Shown: positions 17,159 through 26,022 of the stretch, in pieces | Layout: the number at the start of each line of letters is the position of its first letter | How positions within the stretch are numbered: the stretch's first letter is position 1 | NCBI RefSeq assembly: GCF_011602485.2 | Contig: NZ_CP050022.2 | Span: forward strand, 5,414,001 to 5,478,000 | DNA: 64,000 nt | From: Bradyrhizobium sp. 1(2017) | GTDB lineage: Bacteria; Pseudomonadota; Alphaproteobacteria; Rhizobiales; Xanthobacteraceae | Direction of reading: 5' to 3' | Made by a program: the position numbers and the translations under genes | Notes under the pieces: model-generated | Told to the model about the DNA's origin: nothing | The model's database searches: none | What the model saw: the letters and a program-made list of their open reading frames with translations, nothing else

Positions 17159-18787
17159 TCACACCTCGGACGCGGACGTTACCTGCACGGGCGCCGCGGC
17201 GCCGCGCCCGAGCAACAGCTCGATCTTGACCAGAACATGCGCAACGCGATCGAGGACCTCCTGCAGATTGCGTTGCGCTTCCACCGGGTCCGGGGACCAG
17301 GCCTCGGTCACGAGCCGTGCGCCGACGCAAAGGCGCAAGACGGCGAGCGGTGCCTCGTCCTGCCGTTCCAGCCGGACCGGTTGGCCGATCAGACAGCGCT
17401 GTGCGGCGACGTCCCGGTCGGCCGTGCTGCCGCCGATCTCCTCGTTCACGTCACGCGCGAGCGCCTGATGAACGGCACCGGTCTCCGCGATCGAGACCGG
17501 CTTGCCGTCGCGCAGCAGCAGAAACGGAAAGATCGTCCGCTGCGCGAACTCCTCGTCGTCCGCACCGGCCTTCTCCATCCCGGTTGGAGCGGGGAGAAGC
17601 GACGACGACAACGCGATCATGCTGTCGATGCCGGCGGCAAGCTCGGTCAGCGCCCTGGCGCGGAACGCGCCCGGCACCGCATGGTAGCTACCGATCTCGG
17701 CCAGCGCTGCCTCCCAGCGCAACCATTGGCCGAAATTCGGCCGGCGCGCGAAGCGCGAACGCAGCGCCGTCCACGCCATCGGCCAGTCGCAACGGCCGGC
17801 ATAATCGAAGAAGCCCGGCGCGATCGCCTCGACCCGGTCGAGCGATCGGGAGAAGCCCTTCGGCACCAGCAGCGCGCCGCTGAAGGCCGGGCCGCCGAAG
17901 AATTTCGAGCCGGTGATCAGCACCAGGTAACCGCGGTCGAGATGGGCACGCAATCGGCGGCGGCCGAGCCGGGCCTGACAGGCATCGACGACGATCTGAA
18001 CCTTGCGCGGCCAGCGCCGCGCGATCTCGTCGAGACAGGCTGCGCTCGGTGCGCGCCAGCCGAGCTTCGACATATCCATGATCTGAAGCAGCACCGGCGC
18101 GCCCTGCGCGATCGTGGCCTCGATTGCGCGCAGCACCGCAGCATCGATGTCCGCACGCATCGCGATCCCGGCCCCCGCCTCGCGCAACGGCAGCGCGATG
18201 CTGGCGCCGGCGAGACCCGCAACCGCTCCGTCCTTGCGGACGGCAAGGCCGTTCGCCGTCATGGAGCTGAAATGATGTCCACGCGCGGTATGGGTCGTCC
18301 CGCTTCCGGTCTGATCAGACCCGACCACGATCGTCACCGGCGGCGCGCCGAGCATCGTGCGCGCCACGAACAGGGCGTGGAGCTGGGAGTCCGTGCCGGA
18401 CGGGGAGAACACGACATCGACGCGCGGCGGGAGCTGGAGCTGGCCGCGCAGCTCGTCGCGCATGTCCTCGCAGCGCGCATCGAAGACGAGCTCGACCTCG
18501 TCGAACAGGCATTTGTGCACCAGCTCTTCGCGCGCCAGCGCGGCCCGGTCATAGGCCGCTTGCGAGATCGTCGAGGCGGTCGAGGAGGCGAAATTCCAGA
18601 CCGCAGGCTCGGGCGAGGCCGCGCAGCCATAGGCGTTGACGCGATTGCTGGCATCGAGCGTCAGCCGCGGATCTCCGCCGGAGACGAGCAGCGTGTCGAG
18701 CGGCGTGAAGAGGTCGCGCAGGCCGTAACGCGAGCCGTGGTCGGATGCGCGTTCCGGTTCCGACAGACGGGATGCGCCGCTGCTCAT
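17159..18787 (-). CDS. fold-type I PLP enzyme, aminotransferase/desulfurase-like
   Basis: About 542 residues. The PLP fold is visible from FSPSGTDSQLHALFVARTML (phosphate loop) through VVGSDQTGSGTTHTA, the cofactor aspartate in VQIVVDACQARLG, and the probable Schiff-base lysine in LITGSKFFGGPAFSGAL. This looks like the class V (cysteine-desulfurase or serine-aminotransferase) branch, but it is longer than usual, with a ~180-residue C-terminal extension, and I do not recognise the exact family. The start at 18787 gives a ten-base gap after the glycosyltransferase-like gene; an ATG at 18808, overlapping that gene, is also possible. It is followed after one base by the ATP-grasp gene. Confidence 0.7.
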   Translation of the reverse strand: MSSGASRLSEPERASDHGSRYGLRDLFTPLDTLLVSGGDPRLTLDASNRVNAYGCAASPEPAVWNFASSTASTISQAAYDRAALAREELVHKCLFDEVELVFDARCEDMRDELRGQLQLPPRVDVVFSPSGTDSQLHALFVARTMLGAPPVTIVVGSDQTGSGTTHTARGHHFSSMTANGLAVRKDGAVAGLAGASIALPLREAGAGIAMRADIDAAVLRAIEATIAQGAPVLLQIMDMSKLGWRAPSAACLDEIARRWPRKVQIVVDACQARLGRRRLRAHLDRGYLVLITGSKFFGGPAFSGALLVPKGFSRSLDRVEAIAPGFFDYAGRCDWPMAWTALRSRFARRPNFGQWLRWEAALAEIGSYHAVPGAFRARALTELAAGIDSMIALSSSLLPAPTGMEKAGADDEEFAQRTIFPFLLLRDGKPVSIAETGAVHQALARDVNEEIGGSTADRDVAAQRCLIGQPVRLERQDEAPLAVLRLCVGARLVTEAWSPDPVEAQRNLQEVLDRVAHVLVKIELLLGRGAAAPVQVTSASEV

Positions 18788-18797
18788 CCCGAAGGGC

Positions 18798-19583
18798 TCA
18801 CGCCGCATCGGCCGCCGCCGCTGCGGGCGCCGGCGCGAATTGCGAGGCGATGTCGCCGTGGAACACCGACGGGCCGACGTGGTCGAGCGAGCTCTGGATG
18901 TCGGCCCAGATCTCGCCGCCGATGTCGGTCCAGCGCTTGCAGAAGGCGAAGTCCTCGGAAAGGTACGTGCCTGTCACGGGATCGATCATGCATTCGAACA
19001 GCGCGAACCGGTTCGGGCTCGCCGCCAGCGTATCGTGCGAATGCTCTCGGAAGAATTGCAACGCTGCATAGTCCGGGTAGCGGCACATCGCTTCCAGCAC
19101 GTGGCGCCGGATCATCAGGAAACCCGTGCCCGCATACCGCACGCGGGTAAAGCCGTTGACGACCACGATGCGGTCGGGGTCCTCGATCTCGAGCACGTAG
19201 TCGAGCGAAGCGGCCGGCACGTCGGCGCGACCCGACTGGATGGCACGCGCGGCCTTGTCCCAATTGATCCGCTTGATCGGATAGCAGCCGGCGACGACGT
19301 CCGCGCCGCATTCGATCAGCCGGAACACCTGCTCCGGCTTGAAGCCGATGTCGGCATCGATGAACAGGAAGTGCGTCGCCTTGGGATCGTCCAGGAACAT
19401 CGCGGCCAGATTGGCCCGCGCCCGCGTGATCAGTGCGTCACCGTCGCGCAAGAGCACCTTGAGCTCGAGATTGGACATGCCGTGCACGGCGCGCTGGAGC
19501 GCGAAGATCGAGCTCGCATAGATGCTCGACACCTGCCCGCCGAAGCACGGCGTGGCCACCACCAGTTGCATCTTGTCCGACAT
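18798..19583 (-). CDS. glycosyltransferase-like protein (GT-A type)
   Basis: The 261-residue protein begins with the nucleotide-sugar-binding style strand QLVVATPCFGG and has ATHFLFIDADIGF, an acidic DAD motif typical of metal-binding GT-A glycosyltransferases. Later come GADVVAGCYPIKR, GFTRVRYAGTGFLMIRR and YLSEDFAFCKRW, a set seen in small glycosyltransferases of bacterial surface or flagellar loci. It is cytoplasmic, with no signal peptide or membrane segment. It is the first gene of the four-gene operon with the two PLP enzymes and the ATP-grasp ligase. Its start is 50 bases after an exact CtrA-type box. Flagellin glycosylation is an attractive role but is inferred from location only. Confidence 0.7.
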   Translation of the reverse strand: MSDKMQLVVATPCFGGQVSSIYASSIFALQRAVHGMSNLELKVLLRDGDALITRARANLAAMFLDDPKATHFLFIDADIGFKPEQVFRLIECGADVVAGCYPIKRINWDKAARAIQSGRADVPAASLDYVLEIEDPDRIVVVNGFTRVRYAGTGFLMIRRHVLEAMCRYPDYAALQFFREHSHDTLAASPNRFALFECMIDPVTGTYLSEDFAFCKRWTDIGGEIWADIQSSLDHVGPSVFHGDIASQFAPAPAAAAADAA

Positions 19584-19632
19584 CGGCAGCTCCGCCCCGC
19601 TCCAATCCTCACCAAGAGGTAAAGAGGCATGG

Positions 19633-19647
19633 TTAACGGCGACTTAA
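19633..19647 (-). promoter_or_regulatory. exact CtrA-type box upstream of glycosyltransferase operon
   Basis: TTAA (19633-19636), seven bases, TTAA (19644-19647). On the minus strand it reads GTTAAGTCGCCGTTAACCATGC, closely resembling the box before flagellin 1 in spacing and in the TTAACCAT tail. It lies between the flgL stop and the operon start. Confidence 0.6.
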
Positions 19648-19654
19648 CGCGGCC

Positions 19655-21538
19655 CTACAGGAACTTGACGAGCGAGAGCTGTGCCAGGTTCGAGGTCACC
19701 TGGTAGGAGGCCTGGAGCGCGTTCTGGAGCGCCAGGATCTCGCTCGCGACCTGGTCCGGCGAGGCCGATTCCGCCTGGTCGATGATCGACTGGAGCTGCG
19801 CCTTGGCCTGGGTCTGGCGCGTGCTCGCGTCCTGCATCGTGTTCTGGGCCATGGCGATGTCGGTCTGGATGTCCTCGATGCGCTGCTGACCGGGCTGCTG
19901 GGTCAGCGCCTGCGTCACCCGCAGGCTCAGCGCGGACACCTGCCCGCCCGAATATTGGCCGGTCGGCGAGGTCGAGAAGGTCCCGAACACCGCGATCGCC
20001 TGCAACTGGCGGCGGATCGCATCTTCATTCGCCTGGGCGCCATACTGCACCGTGACGGCGTCGTCGACCCGCGCCATCGCGGTCGCGCGCGGCGAGCCGG
20101 GCCCGTCATTGCCCAGATACCATTTCACCGTGTTGGCCGAGCCGTTCACCAGCGTGGTCGCCGAGCTCGCCGGCGAGGTGCCGACGCGCAGCGGCGGTTG
20201 CGTGGCGGTCACGGGCGTCGAGCTGAAGCCGAGCGAGCTCAGCGCGCCCGTATTCGAGCTCGTGATGTTGAGGCTCGCCGCATCGTCGGTGTTGATCGTG
20301 ATCGAGCCGCCATGGACGGTCGAGGGCTTCGACGTCCCCGTGATCGCGTCGATCTTGCTCATCAGCGTCTGGATGCTGTCGGTGACGTTGAGCTGGTTGC
20401 CGGTGGCGCCGGAGCTGACGAAAGTCAGCGTGGTGCCGTTGACGGTGATGGTGTCGCCGGCCACGAAGCCCGGCGAGATCGAGTCCGAGGGGCTTGCGCC
20501 GGACAGCGCCGTCGCGCCGCTGATCGGTGCGGGTGGCGCCGCCTGGTTGTTGACGGGCGTACCGATCGCCGAGCTCGCGCTGTTGAAGAAATTGTCGCCG
20601 GCGACGACCGCGGATGCCGCCACCATCGAGGTGTTGGCAACCTTCTGGATCGCTGTGTTCAGCGCCGTGTTGAGGTTCGCGGCCGTGTTGTCCGGGTTGA
20701 CCGGAGTGCTCGCATCGATCGCGAAGCTGCCGAGCGGCGTCGGCGTCGCCGTCGAGGCGGTCAGGTCGATCTGCTCGGTCGTGCCGTCCGGCAGGGTGAA
20801 CTGGACGCTCAGCTTGTCGCCATTGTTCGGGTTGACGCCGTTGAGATCGACCGAGAACGACACCGGCGAGCCGCTCGGGCCGGTGACGGTCGCGCCCGTC
20901 AGGGTCGAGGACACCGCCTTGAGCTTCAGCCCGAACGGCGATCCGGCGACGTCTTCCGACACCTGCACCGAGCTCGGCGTCGGCTGCGTCTGCACCAGGC
21001 GGCCCATGCCGTTGGCCCCAAGGTCGGCGGCCTGACGCTCCGCCATGACGGTCTTGAACCCCGCCTGCGTCGTGGTGCCGTTGATGATGTCGCCGGCATC
21101 CGCGACCGACTGGGTGTTGACCGCCGTTCCGGAGAACAGATAGCGGCTGCCGGTCTGCGTGTTGAGAACGCCGACCATCGAGCCGAACTGGGCGGCGGCG
21201 GTGTTCTGCGCGACCGTCTGGCCATTGACGTTGAGATCCTGCGCGGTCGAGGCCGAGCCGGTCTGCACGGTGTTGCGAATCTTCGTCAGCGACTGCAGCG
21301 CGGTGTTGGCGAGGTTGATGCTGACGTTGACGTTGGTGATCGTGTCGGTATAGGCGGCGATGTTGGAGAGCTGCGCGCGCCCGGCGATCGCAAAGCCCTC
21401 GTTGGTGCCCATGCCGGCATAGTTCTGCGACAGCTTGCCCGTCGAAAGCTGCGTCGACAGGTCGGTGAGCTGCTGATTGATGTTGCGAATCTGCGCGCCG
21501 AGAACCGACGAGGAATAGTTGATGCTGCTGATCGACAT
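19655..21538 (-). CDS. flgL: hook-filament junction protein FlgL (enlarged)
   Basis: The 627-residue protein has flagellin-like helical ends: an N-terminus with SVLGAQIRNINQQLTDLSTQ and LSTGKLSQNYAGMG, and a C-terminus with QTDIAMAQNTMQDASTRQ and LSLVKFL. That places it as HAP3/FlgL, the last junction layer before the filament. It is about twice the usual 300-residue length. The insert includes a module (GDTITVNGTTLTF, then SIQTLMSKIDAITG) also found in the flagellins and in FlgE of this window. It is the third gene of flgE-flgK-flgL, starting 21 bases after flgK. Confidence 0.9.
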   Translation of the reverse strand: MSISSINYSSSVLGAQIRNINQQLTDLSTQLSTGKLSQNYAGMGTNEGFAIAGRAQLSNIAAYTDTITNVNVSINLANTALQSLTKIRNTVQTGSASTAQDLNVNGQTVAQNTAAAQFGSMVGVLNTQTGSRYLFSGTAVNTQSVADAGDIINGTTTQAGFKTVMAERQAADLGANGMGRLVQTQPTPSSVQVSEDVAGSPFGLKLKAVSSTLTGATVTGPSGSPVSFSVDLNGVNPNNGDKLSVQFTLPDGTTEQIDLTASTATPTPLGSFAIDASTPVNPDNTAANLNTALNTAIQKVANTSMVAASAVVAGDNFFNSASSAIGTPVNNQAAPPAPISGATALSGASPSDSISPGFVAGDTITVNGTTLTFVSSGATGNQLNVTDSIQTLMSKIDAITGTSKPSTVHGGSITINTDDAASLNITSSNTGALSSLGFSSTPVTATQPPLRVGTSPASSATTLVNGSANTVKWYLGNDGPGSPRATAMARVDDAVTVQYGAQANEDAIRRQLQAIAVFGTFSTSPTGQYSGGQVSALSLRVTQALTQQPGQQRIEDIQTDIAMAQNTMQDASTRQTQAKAQLQSIIDQAESASPDQVASEILALQNALQASYQVTSNLAQLSLVKFL

Positions 21539-21559
21539 GTTTCAGAGCCCTGTTACTTT

Positions 21560-23443
21560 TTACCCTTGAGCCTGGAGCAACGTGTTCATCATGCTCTGCA
21601 CCACCGACATGACGTGGGCGTTGGCGGCATAGGCATTCTGAAGCTGGATCAGGTTCGACATCTCCGAGTCCAGATTGACGCTGGAGGTCGAGTCGAACTT
21701 GGCCTGGAGCGTCGAGACCACGACGCTCTGGCCCTGCTGGAGCTGGGTCGCCTGGGTCGCGGCATTGGCCTGCACGCTCAGGAACTGCTGGAGATAGTTC
21801 GAGACGCTGCCCGTGAAAGGCTGGTTCGCCGAACCGAGACCGCTCTGCGGGGAATAGGAGAACACCGCATTGGTGAGCTGCGAATAGAGATAGTCCGAAC
21901 GCGTGGTGTCGCCCGCGGGCGTCACCGGCGAGGTATTGTAGACCGACAGCCGGGTCGGATCGGAAACCAGCTGCGTGTTCACGGCGATGCGCCCGGCAAG
22001 GCCGGTCATCTGCGAGCCCGATCCCGTGATCGCGCCGGTATAGAGCGCTTGCCCGCCGTCGGTGAACACCGCCAGTTGCGGATTGCCCGAGGCCAGCGAC
22101 GACATCGTCTTGGTGGTCGAGGCTGAATTGATCTTGGTGAGGCCGGTATTGTCGTCGGTCACCCGCAGCGTCGTCGCCGTCGCCGGCGACGGAGCCGCGG
22201 CGAACGACAGATGCGTGCCGGCAAGTGCGGTATTGAGCGCGGACGCGATCGCGCTCATGCCGCCGGCGAAGTCGACGCCGATCCGCATCGGGTTGGCGTT
22301 CGTCGCGTTCTGGAGCGGCAGCGCCGCCGGATCGGTGACGTTGACCAGCGTGATCTGGCGCTGGGTGTTGGTGGTCGTGTCGGTGTAGGTGATGTTGACC
22401 GTGTTGCCCGGCGCCGCCCCGGCGAGGTCGAGATCGAACCCGGCCGGCGGACCGGAGACCGTGCTGCCGGCCGTGGTCTTGTCGGACAGCGCGCTCGACA
22501 TGGTGGCGGCGAGCTGATCGATCTGGTTCTGCGCCTGCACCAGCAGGTCGTCGCGCAGCTTCAGGTCGGCCGCGATCTGGCCGGACGACACCACGTTGTT
22601 GGCGACGACGTCGACCTGCGAACCGTTCGGAAGCTTGATGTTGAACGCGCCGACGCCGGACTTGGCCGGATCGATGTTGTAGAGCGAGGTCGCCGACAGC
22701 GCGCCGGCGGACGCAAAGGAGAATTCCGAGGCGAGCCCGGCGCCGACGAGCTGAATGCCGGTCGTGGTGTAGATGTTGGCCTGGTTCGAATTGTCGGTGG
22801 TGACGCGGACGTCGACATATTTCGACAGCGTGTTGATGGCCTGGTCGCGCTGGTCCATCAGCGTGGCCGCCGACGGGTCGTTGGCCGACAGGCCCTGGAG
22901 CTTGGTGTTGATGTCGGCGATCTGCTTCATCGCCGCATTGGCGGCTTGCGCCGAGTTGCCGAGATCCTGCTCGACGTTGGAGCGCAGCGACTGGATACCC
23001 GTCGTGGTGACGTTGAGCTGCCGCGCCAGCGCCTGCGCCGCGCCGAGCGCGACGGTCTGCGCCGAGGACGCGCCGGAACTGGTCGACAGCGCCTGCAGCG
23101 CGGTGGTGAATTTGTTCAGCGCATCTTCGAGCGTGCCGGAATTGCCGGGCGTGCCATAGACGTTCTGAAGCTGCTTCAGAATGTTGGCCATCTGGTCGGC
23201 GTAGCCGCTGCCGCCGACCTCGGTGCGCAGCTGGTTCAGCACATAGGTGTCGAGCTGGCGGCTGACGCCGGTCGTCATCGCCGTCGAGCCGAACTCGCCG
23301 GTGGTGACCTCGATCTGGTTCGGCGTCTGGACGACGTAACCCGGCGTCTGCGAGTTCGCGACGTTCGAGGAGACGATCGAGAGCGCGGCCTGGTTGGCAC
23401 GCAGGCCGCTCATCGCACTGGCGAGGGCTGAACTCAAACCCAT
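21560..23443 (-). CDS. flgK: hook-filament junction protein FlgK
   Basis: The 627-residue protein has the HAP1 N-terminus LSSALASAMSGLRANQAALSI with VSSNVANSQTPGYV, the rod/hook-family signature. The next segment contains YVLNQLRTEVGGSGYADQ, and the C-terminus holds SSVNLDSEMSNLIQLQNAYA and ends VVQSMMNTLLQAQG, the classic flagellar basal-body-type helix. FlgK forms the first junction ring on the hook tip. It lies 34 bases after flgE and is probably co-transcribed from the sigma-54 promoter before flgE. Length is somewhat above the usual ~550. Confidence 0.95.
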   Translation of the reverse strand: MGLSSALASAMSGLRANQAALSIVSSNVANSQTPGYVVQTPNQIEVTTGEFGSTAMTTGVSRQLDTYVLNQLRTEVGGSGYADQMANILKQLQNVYGTPGNSGTLEDALNKFTTALQALSTSSGASSAQTVALGAAQALARQLNVTTTGIQSLRSNVEQDLGNSAQAANAAMKQIADINTKLQGLSANDPSAATLMDQRDQAINTLSKYVDVRVTTDNSNQANIYTTTGIQLVGAGLASEFSFASAGALSATSLYNIDPAKSGVGAFNIKLPNGSQVDVVANNVVSSGQIAADLKLRDDLLVQAQNQIDQLAATMSSALSDKTTAGSTVSGPPAGFDLDLAGAAPGNTVNITYTDTTTNTQRQITLVNVTDPAALPLQNATNANPMRIGVDFAGGMSAIASALNTALAGTHLSFAAAPSPATATTLRVTDDNTGLTKINSASTTKTMSSLASGNPQLAVFTDGGQALYTGAITGSGSQMTGLAGRIAVNTQLVSDPTRLSVYNTSPVTPAGDTTRSDYLYSQLTNAVFSYSPQSGLGSANQPFTGSVSNYLQQFLSVQANAATQATQLQQGQSVVVSTLQAKFDSTSSVNLDSEMSNLIQLQNAYAANAHVMSVVQSMMNTLLQAQG

Positions 23444-23477
23444 GTTACTTGCCGCCTTTGGTTATGTCACGCGCCGA

Positions 23478-25730
23478 TCAGCGCAACACGTTCAAGAGGT
23501 CCTGCACCATCGAATTCGCGGTCGTGATCACCTTGGTGTTGGCCGAGTAGGCCTGCTGGGTCACGATCAGCTTGGTGAATTCGTCGGCGATGTCGGTGTT
23601 GGATCCTTCCAGCGACGAGCCGCTGATGGTGCCCGAAGCGCCATCGATGGCTTCGCCCGACTGCTCGGTCGCGGCATAGGCGCCGCCGTCCATCGCCTTC
23701 AGATAGTTGGTGCCGTTGAAGTGCGACAGCTGCACCTGGGCGAGGTTGAGGTTCTGGCCGTTGGAGAAGGTGCCGACCACGACGCCGTTGTTGTTGACGG
23801 CGACCGAGCGGAGCTGGCCGGCGGCATAGCCGTTCTGGGTGATGGTGTTGATCGTCACCGCGCCGCTGGTGCTGGCATATTGGGTCAGCCCGCCCGAGGA
23901 GATGTTGAAGGCGACGGAGCCGAGCGACTGGCCGCTGACGCTGACGTTGTTGATGGTGATGCCCGAGCCGCTGGGCGTGGTCAGCGAGCCGTCGGCGGCA
24001 AAGGTGAAGGTCTGACCGGTGTTGACCCAGCCCACCGTCGTGCCGGTCGCGTTCGGATCGGTCTGGTAGAACAGGTTCCAGCTGTCGGAATGACCCGCGC
24101 CCAGCGAGGCGCTGTCGGTCTTGGCCCAGCGCAATTGCAGGTTCACCGGCGTGCCGGCGGCATTGTAGGCGGTCACGGCGCCGCCGCTGATCGATTCCTT
24201 GGTGAAGGTGGCGATGTCGTTGCCGATCACGCCGCCGGTGCCGGCGGTGCCGCCGCCGTCGCGATTCCTGGTGATGGTCGAGGTGAAGCCGAGCGCCGAA
24301 AAAGCGGCGCTGTTGGAGCTCGACACCGACAGGTTGGAGACGGTGCCGGTGTTCAGCGTGATGACGCCGCCGCTGCTGATCGACGATCCCGACGCGCCCG
24401 ACAGCGCGTCGATCTTGCCGAGCAGGGTCGTGATGTTGTCGGTGATGTTGATCTGGTTCGGCCCCGCCGCGCCCGAGGCCATGAAGGTCAGCGTCTGGCC
24501 GTTGACGGTGATGGTATCGCCCGCGGCGAAGCCCGATGTGAGCACCTGTGCGCCACCGGCGGTCGCGCTGCCGCTCAGCACCGTCGCGCCGGAGATCGCC
24601 GGCGAAGAGAGCACGTTGCCGCCGCGGGTCACGCTGCTGATGCCGAGCGCGGTGGCGGCCGTGCCGCTGCCAATCGCGACGTCCGTGCCGGTGCCGCTGG
24701 CAATCTGGATATTGCCGCTGACCGAGAGCGACGCGGTGACGCCCGCGCCGCCGGCGGTCTGGATCGCGTTCAGGATGCTGGCAACCGTGGCCGTCGTACC
24801 CGCACCGAGACCGATCGTGGTGTTGTTACCGGCCGTCGAGACCGTGGTGCTGCCGTCGAAAGTGATGGTGTTGCCGTTGATGGTCAGCGTCTGGCCGCTC
24901 AGGGCGGTGAGGATGCTGGAGGCGAGATGCGTGCCGGCGGCATTGTCGAGGGACGTGGTCGTCGAGGCCGCAGCCGAGGAATTGTTCTGGAGCGCAACCG
25001 TACCCGTGGCCGTCGTCGACGAATAGGCCGAGCGGATATTGCCGGTGGCGGCCGCGCCCGAGACCGTTGCGTTGGCATAGGGCGCAGGCGGTGTGCCGAC
25101 CGGCAGCGGGTTGGCGCTGAAATCGGACGGGTTCAGCCCGCCGGCCGCCAGCAGCGTGCCGGTCGCCGCGGTCGCTTTCGCCACCGTGTTCGGCTGGGTC
25201 GGCAGGTTCGCGGCATACTGGATCGAGGTGGTCGCCTGCGCCGGAATGAAGTTGTTCTGGAACTGCAGGACGTTCGCGACGCTGCCGGTCGGGTTGCCGG
25301 TCTTCGGGTCGACCGTGACGCCCATCAGGTAATAGCCGGCGCCGTTGACCAGATTGCCGTTGGCATTGAGCTGGAAGTCGCCGCGCCTCGTGTAGTAGGT
25401 GACCCCGGTGAACACCGGCACGTTGTCGACGACGCCGCTCGCCTTCTGGATCGAGAAGAAGCCGTCGCCGGTGATCGCCATGTTGGTGGCGACGGTGGAC
25501 GATGAGATCGTTCCCTGCGTCGTGATGGTGGCCTTCGCGTTGGCCGTCACGCCGCCTGCGACCTGCTTGCTCGGAACGGATGAGTCGGGGATGAGATCGA
25601 CGAAGCTGGTGCCGATGCCCTTGTAACCGGTGGTGGACGAGTTCGCGATGTTGCCGGAAATGTTCTGAAGCGCGAAGGACTGCGCCTGCAAACCACCCAC
25701 CGAGGTGTTCATTGCATCGAAGATACCCAT
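23478..25730 (-). CDS. flgE: flagellar hook protein FlgE (enlarged)
   Basis: The 750-residue protein starts MGIFDAMNTSVGGLQAQSFA followed by NISGNIANSSTTGYKG, the hook-protein N-terminus, and ends with SNTDIADEFTKLIVTQQAYS and TANSMVQDLLNVLR. FlgE subunits build the hook, the flexible joint outside the outer membrane. It is longer than the usual 400-600 residues because of two inserts (about residues 230-430) that carry NGNTITF and NGQTLTF modules shared with flagellins. I chose the ATG at 25730; a longer frame to 25805 crosses the promoter. A sigma-54 promoter lies about 60 bases upstream. Confidence 0.95.
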   Translation of the reverse strand: MGIFDAMNTSVGGLQAQSFALQNISGNIANSSTTGYKGIGTSFVDLIPDSSVPSKQVAGGVTANAKATITTQGTISSSTVATNMAITGDGFFSIQKASGVVDNVPVFTGVTYYTRRGDFQLNANGNLVNGAGYYLMGVTVDPKTGNPTGSVANVLQFQNNFIPAQATTSIQYAANLPTQPNTVAKATAATGTLLAAGGLNPSDFSANPLPVGTPPAPYANATVSGAAATGNIRSAYSSTTATGTVALQNNSSAAASTTTSLDNAAGTHLASSILTALSGQTLTINGNTITFDGSTTVSTAGNNTTIGLGAGTTATVASILNAIQTAGGAGVTASLSVSGNIQIASGTGTDVAIGSGTAATALGISSVTRGGNVLSSPAISGATVLSGSATAGGAQVLTSGFAAGDTITVNGQTLTFMASGAAGPNQINITDNITTLLGKIDALSGASGSSISSGGVITLNTGTVSNLSVSSSNSAAFSALGFTSTITRNRDGGGTAGTGGVIGNDIATFTKESISGGAVTAYNAAGTPVNLQLRWAKTDSASLGAGHSDSWNLFYQTDPNATGTTVGWVNTGQTFTFAADGSLTTPSGSGITINNVSVSGQSLGSVAFNISSGGLTQYASTSGAVTINTITQNGYAAGQLRSVAVNNNGVVVGTFSNGQNLNLAQVQLSHFNGTNYLKAMDGGAYAATEQSGEAIDGASGTISGSSLEGSNTDIADEFTKLIVTQQAYSANTKVITTANSMVQDLLNVLR

Positions 25731-25793
25731 AACTTTGTCTCCAAATCCGATCTCGGCGGCGCCCGAACCGTGGCCGCAATCGGCAGAGACAGT

Positions 25794-25810
25794 CGCAAGG
25801 GCCATGCCAA
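25794..25810 (-). promoter_or_regulatory. sigma-54 (-24/-12) promoter for flgE-flgK-flgL
   Basis: On the minus strand TTGGCATGGCCCTTGCG matches the RpoN consensus TTGGCAC-N5-TTGC almost perfectly, with GG and GC ten bases apart. It is about 60 bases before the flgE start. Confidence 0.8.
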
Positions 25811-25848
25811 TGCTTGTATCTTCGGGAAATCAATGGCTTAAACAAACA

Positions 25849-25872
25849 TGCCCCGGCCGAATGACCGGGGCA
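25849..25872 (-). terminator. terminator between msrB and flgE
   Basis: TGCCCCGG and CCGGGGCA pair around an eight-base loop, and the minus strand continues TGTTTGTTTAAG. It isolates the msrB transcript from the flgE promoter region. Confidence 0.6.
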
Positions 25873-25904
25873 CAATTGCCGGGCCGGCAACAATTGCCGG
25901 GACA

Positions 25905-26012
25905 CATCGTCGTTCCGGAGCGATGCGAAAGCATCGAACTCTGGTGCGCAATTGCGCGCCCGAGAACCTCGCGATTCCGGGTTCGGTCCTGCGGACCGCC
26001 CCGGAATGACGA
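25905..26012. repeat. palindromic intergenic repeat (CGTCGTTCCGG type)
   Basis: TCGTCGTTCCGGAG at the left and CCCCGGAATGACGA at the right form imperfect inverted ends around internal short hairpins (for example GATGCGAAAGCATC). The layout is that of the dispersed intergenic palindromes seen elsewhere in this window. It carries no coding signal. Confidence 0.5.
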
Positions 26013-26022
26013 GGAGAATGGC

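Noticed and set aside
25906..26012. Attachment site or integron-like element before flgE
   Set aside because: The inverted ends fit an ordinary intergenic palindrome; no integrase or tRNA is near.
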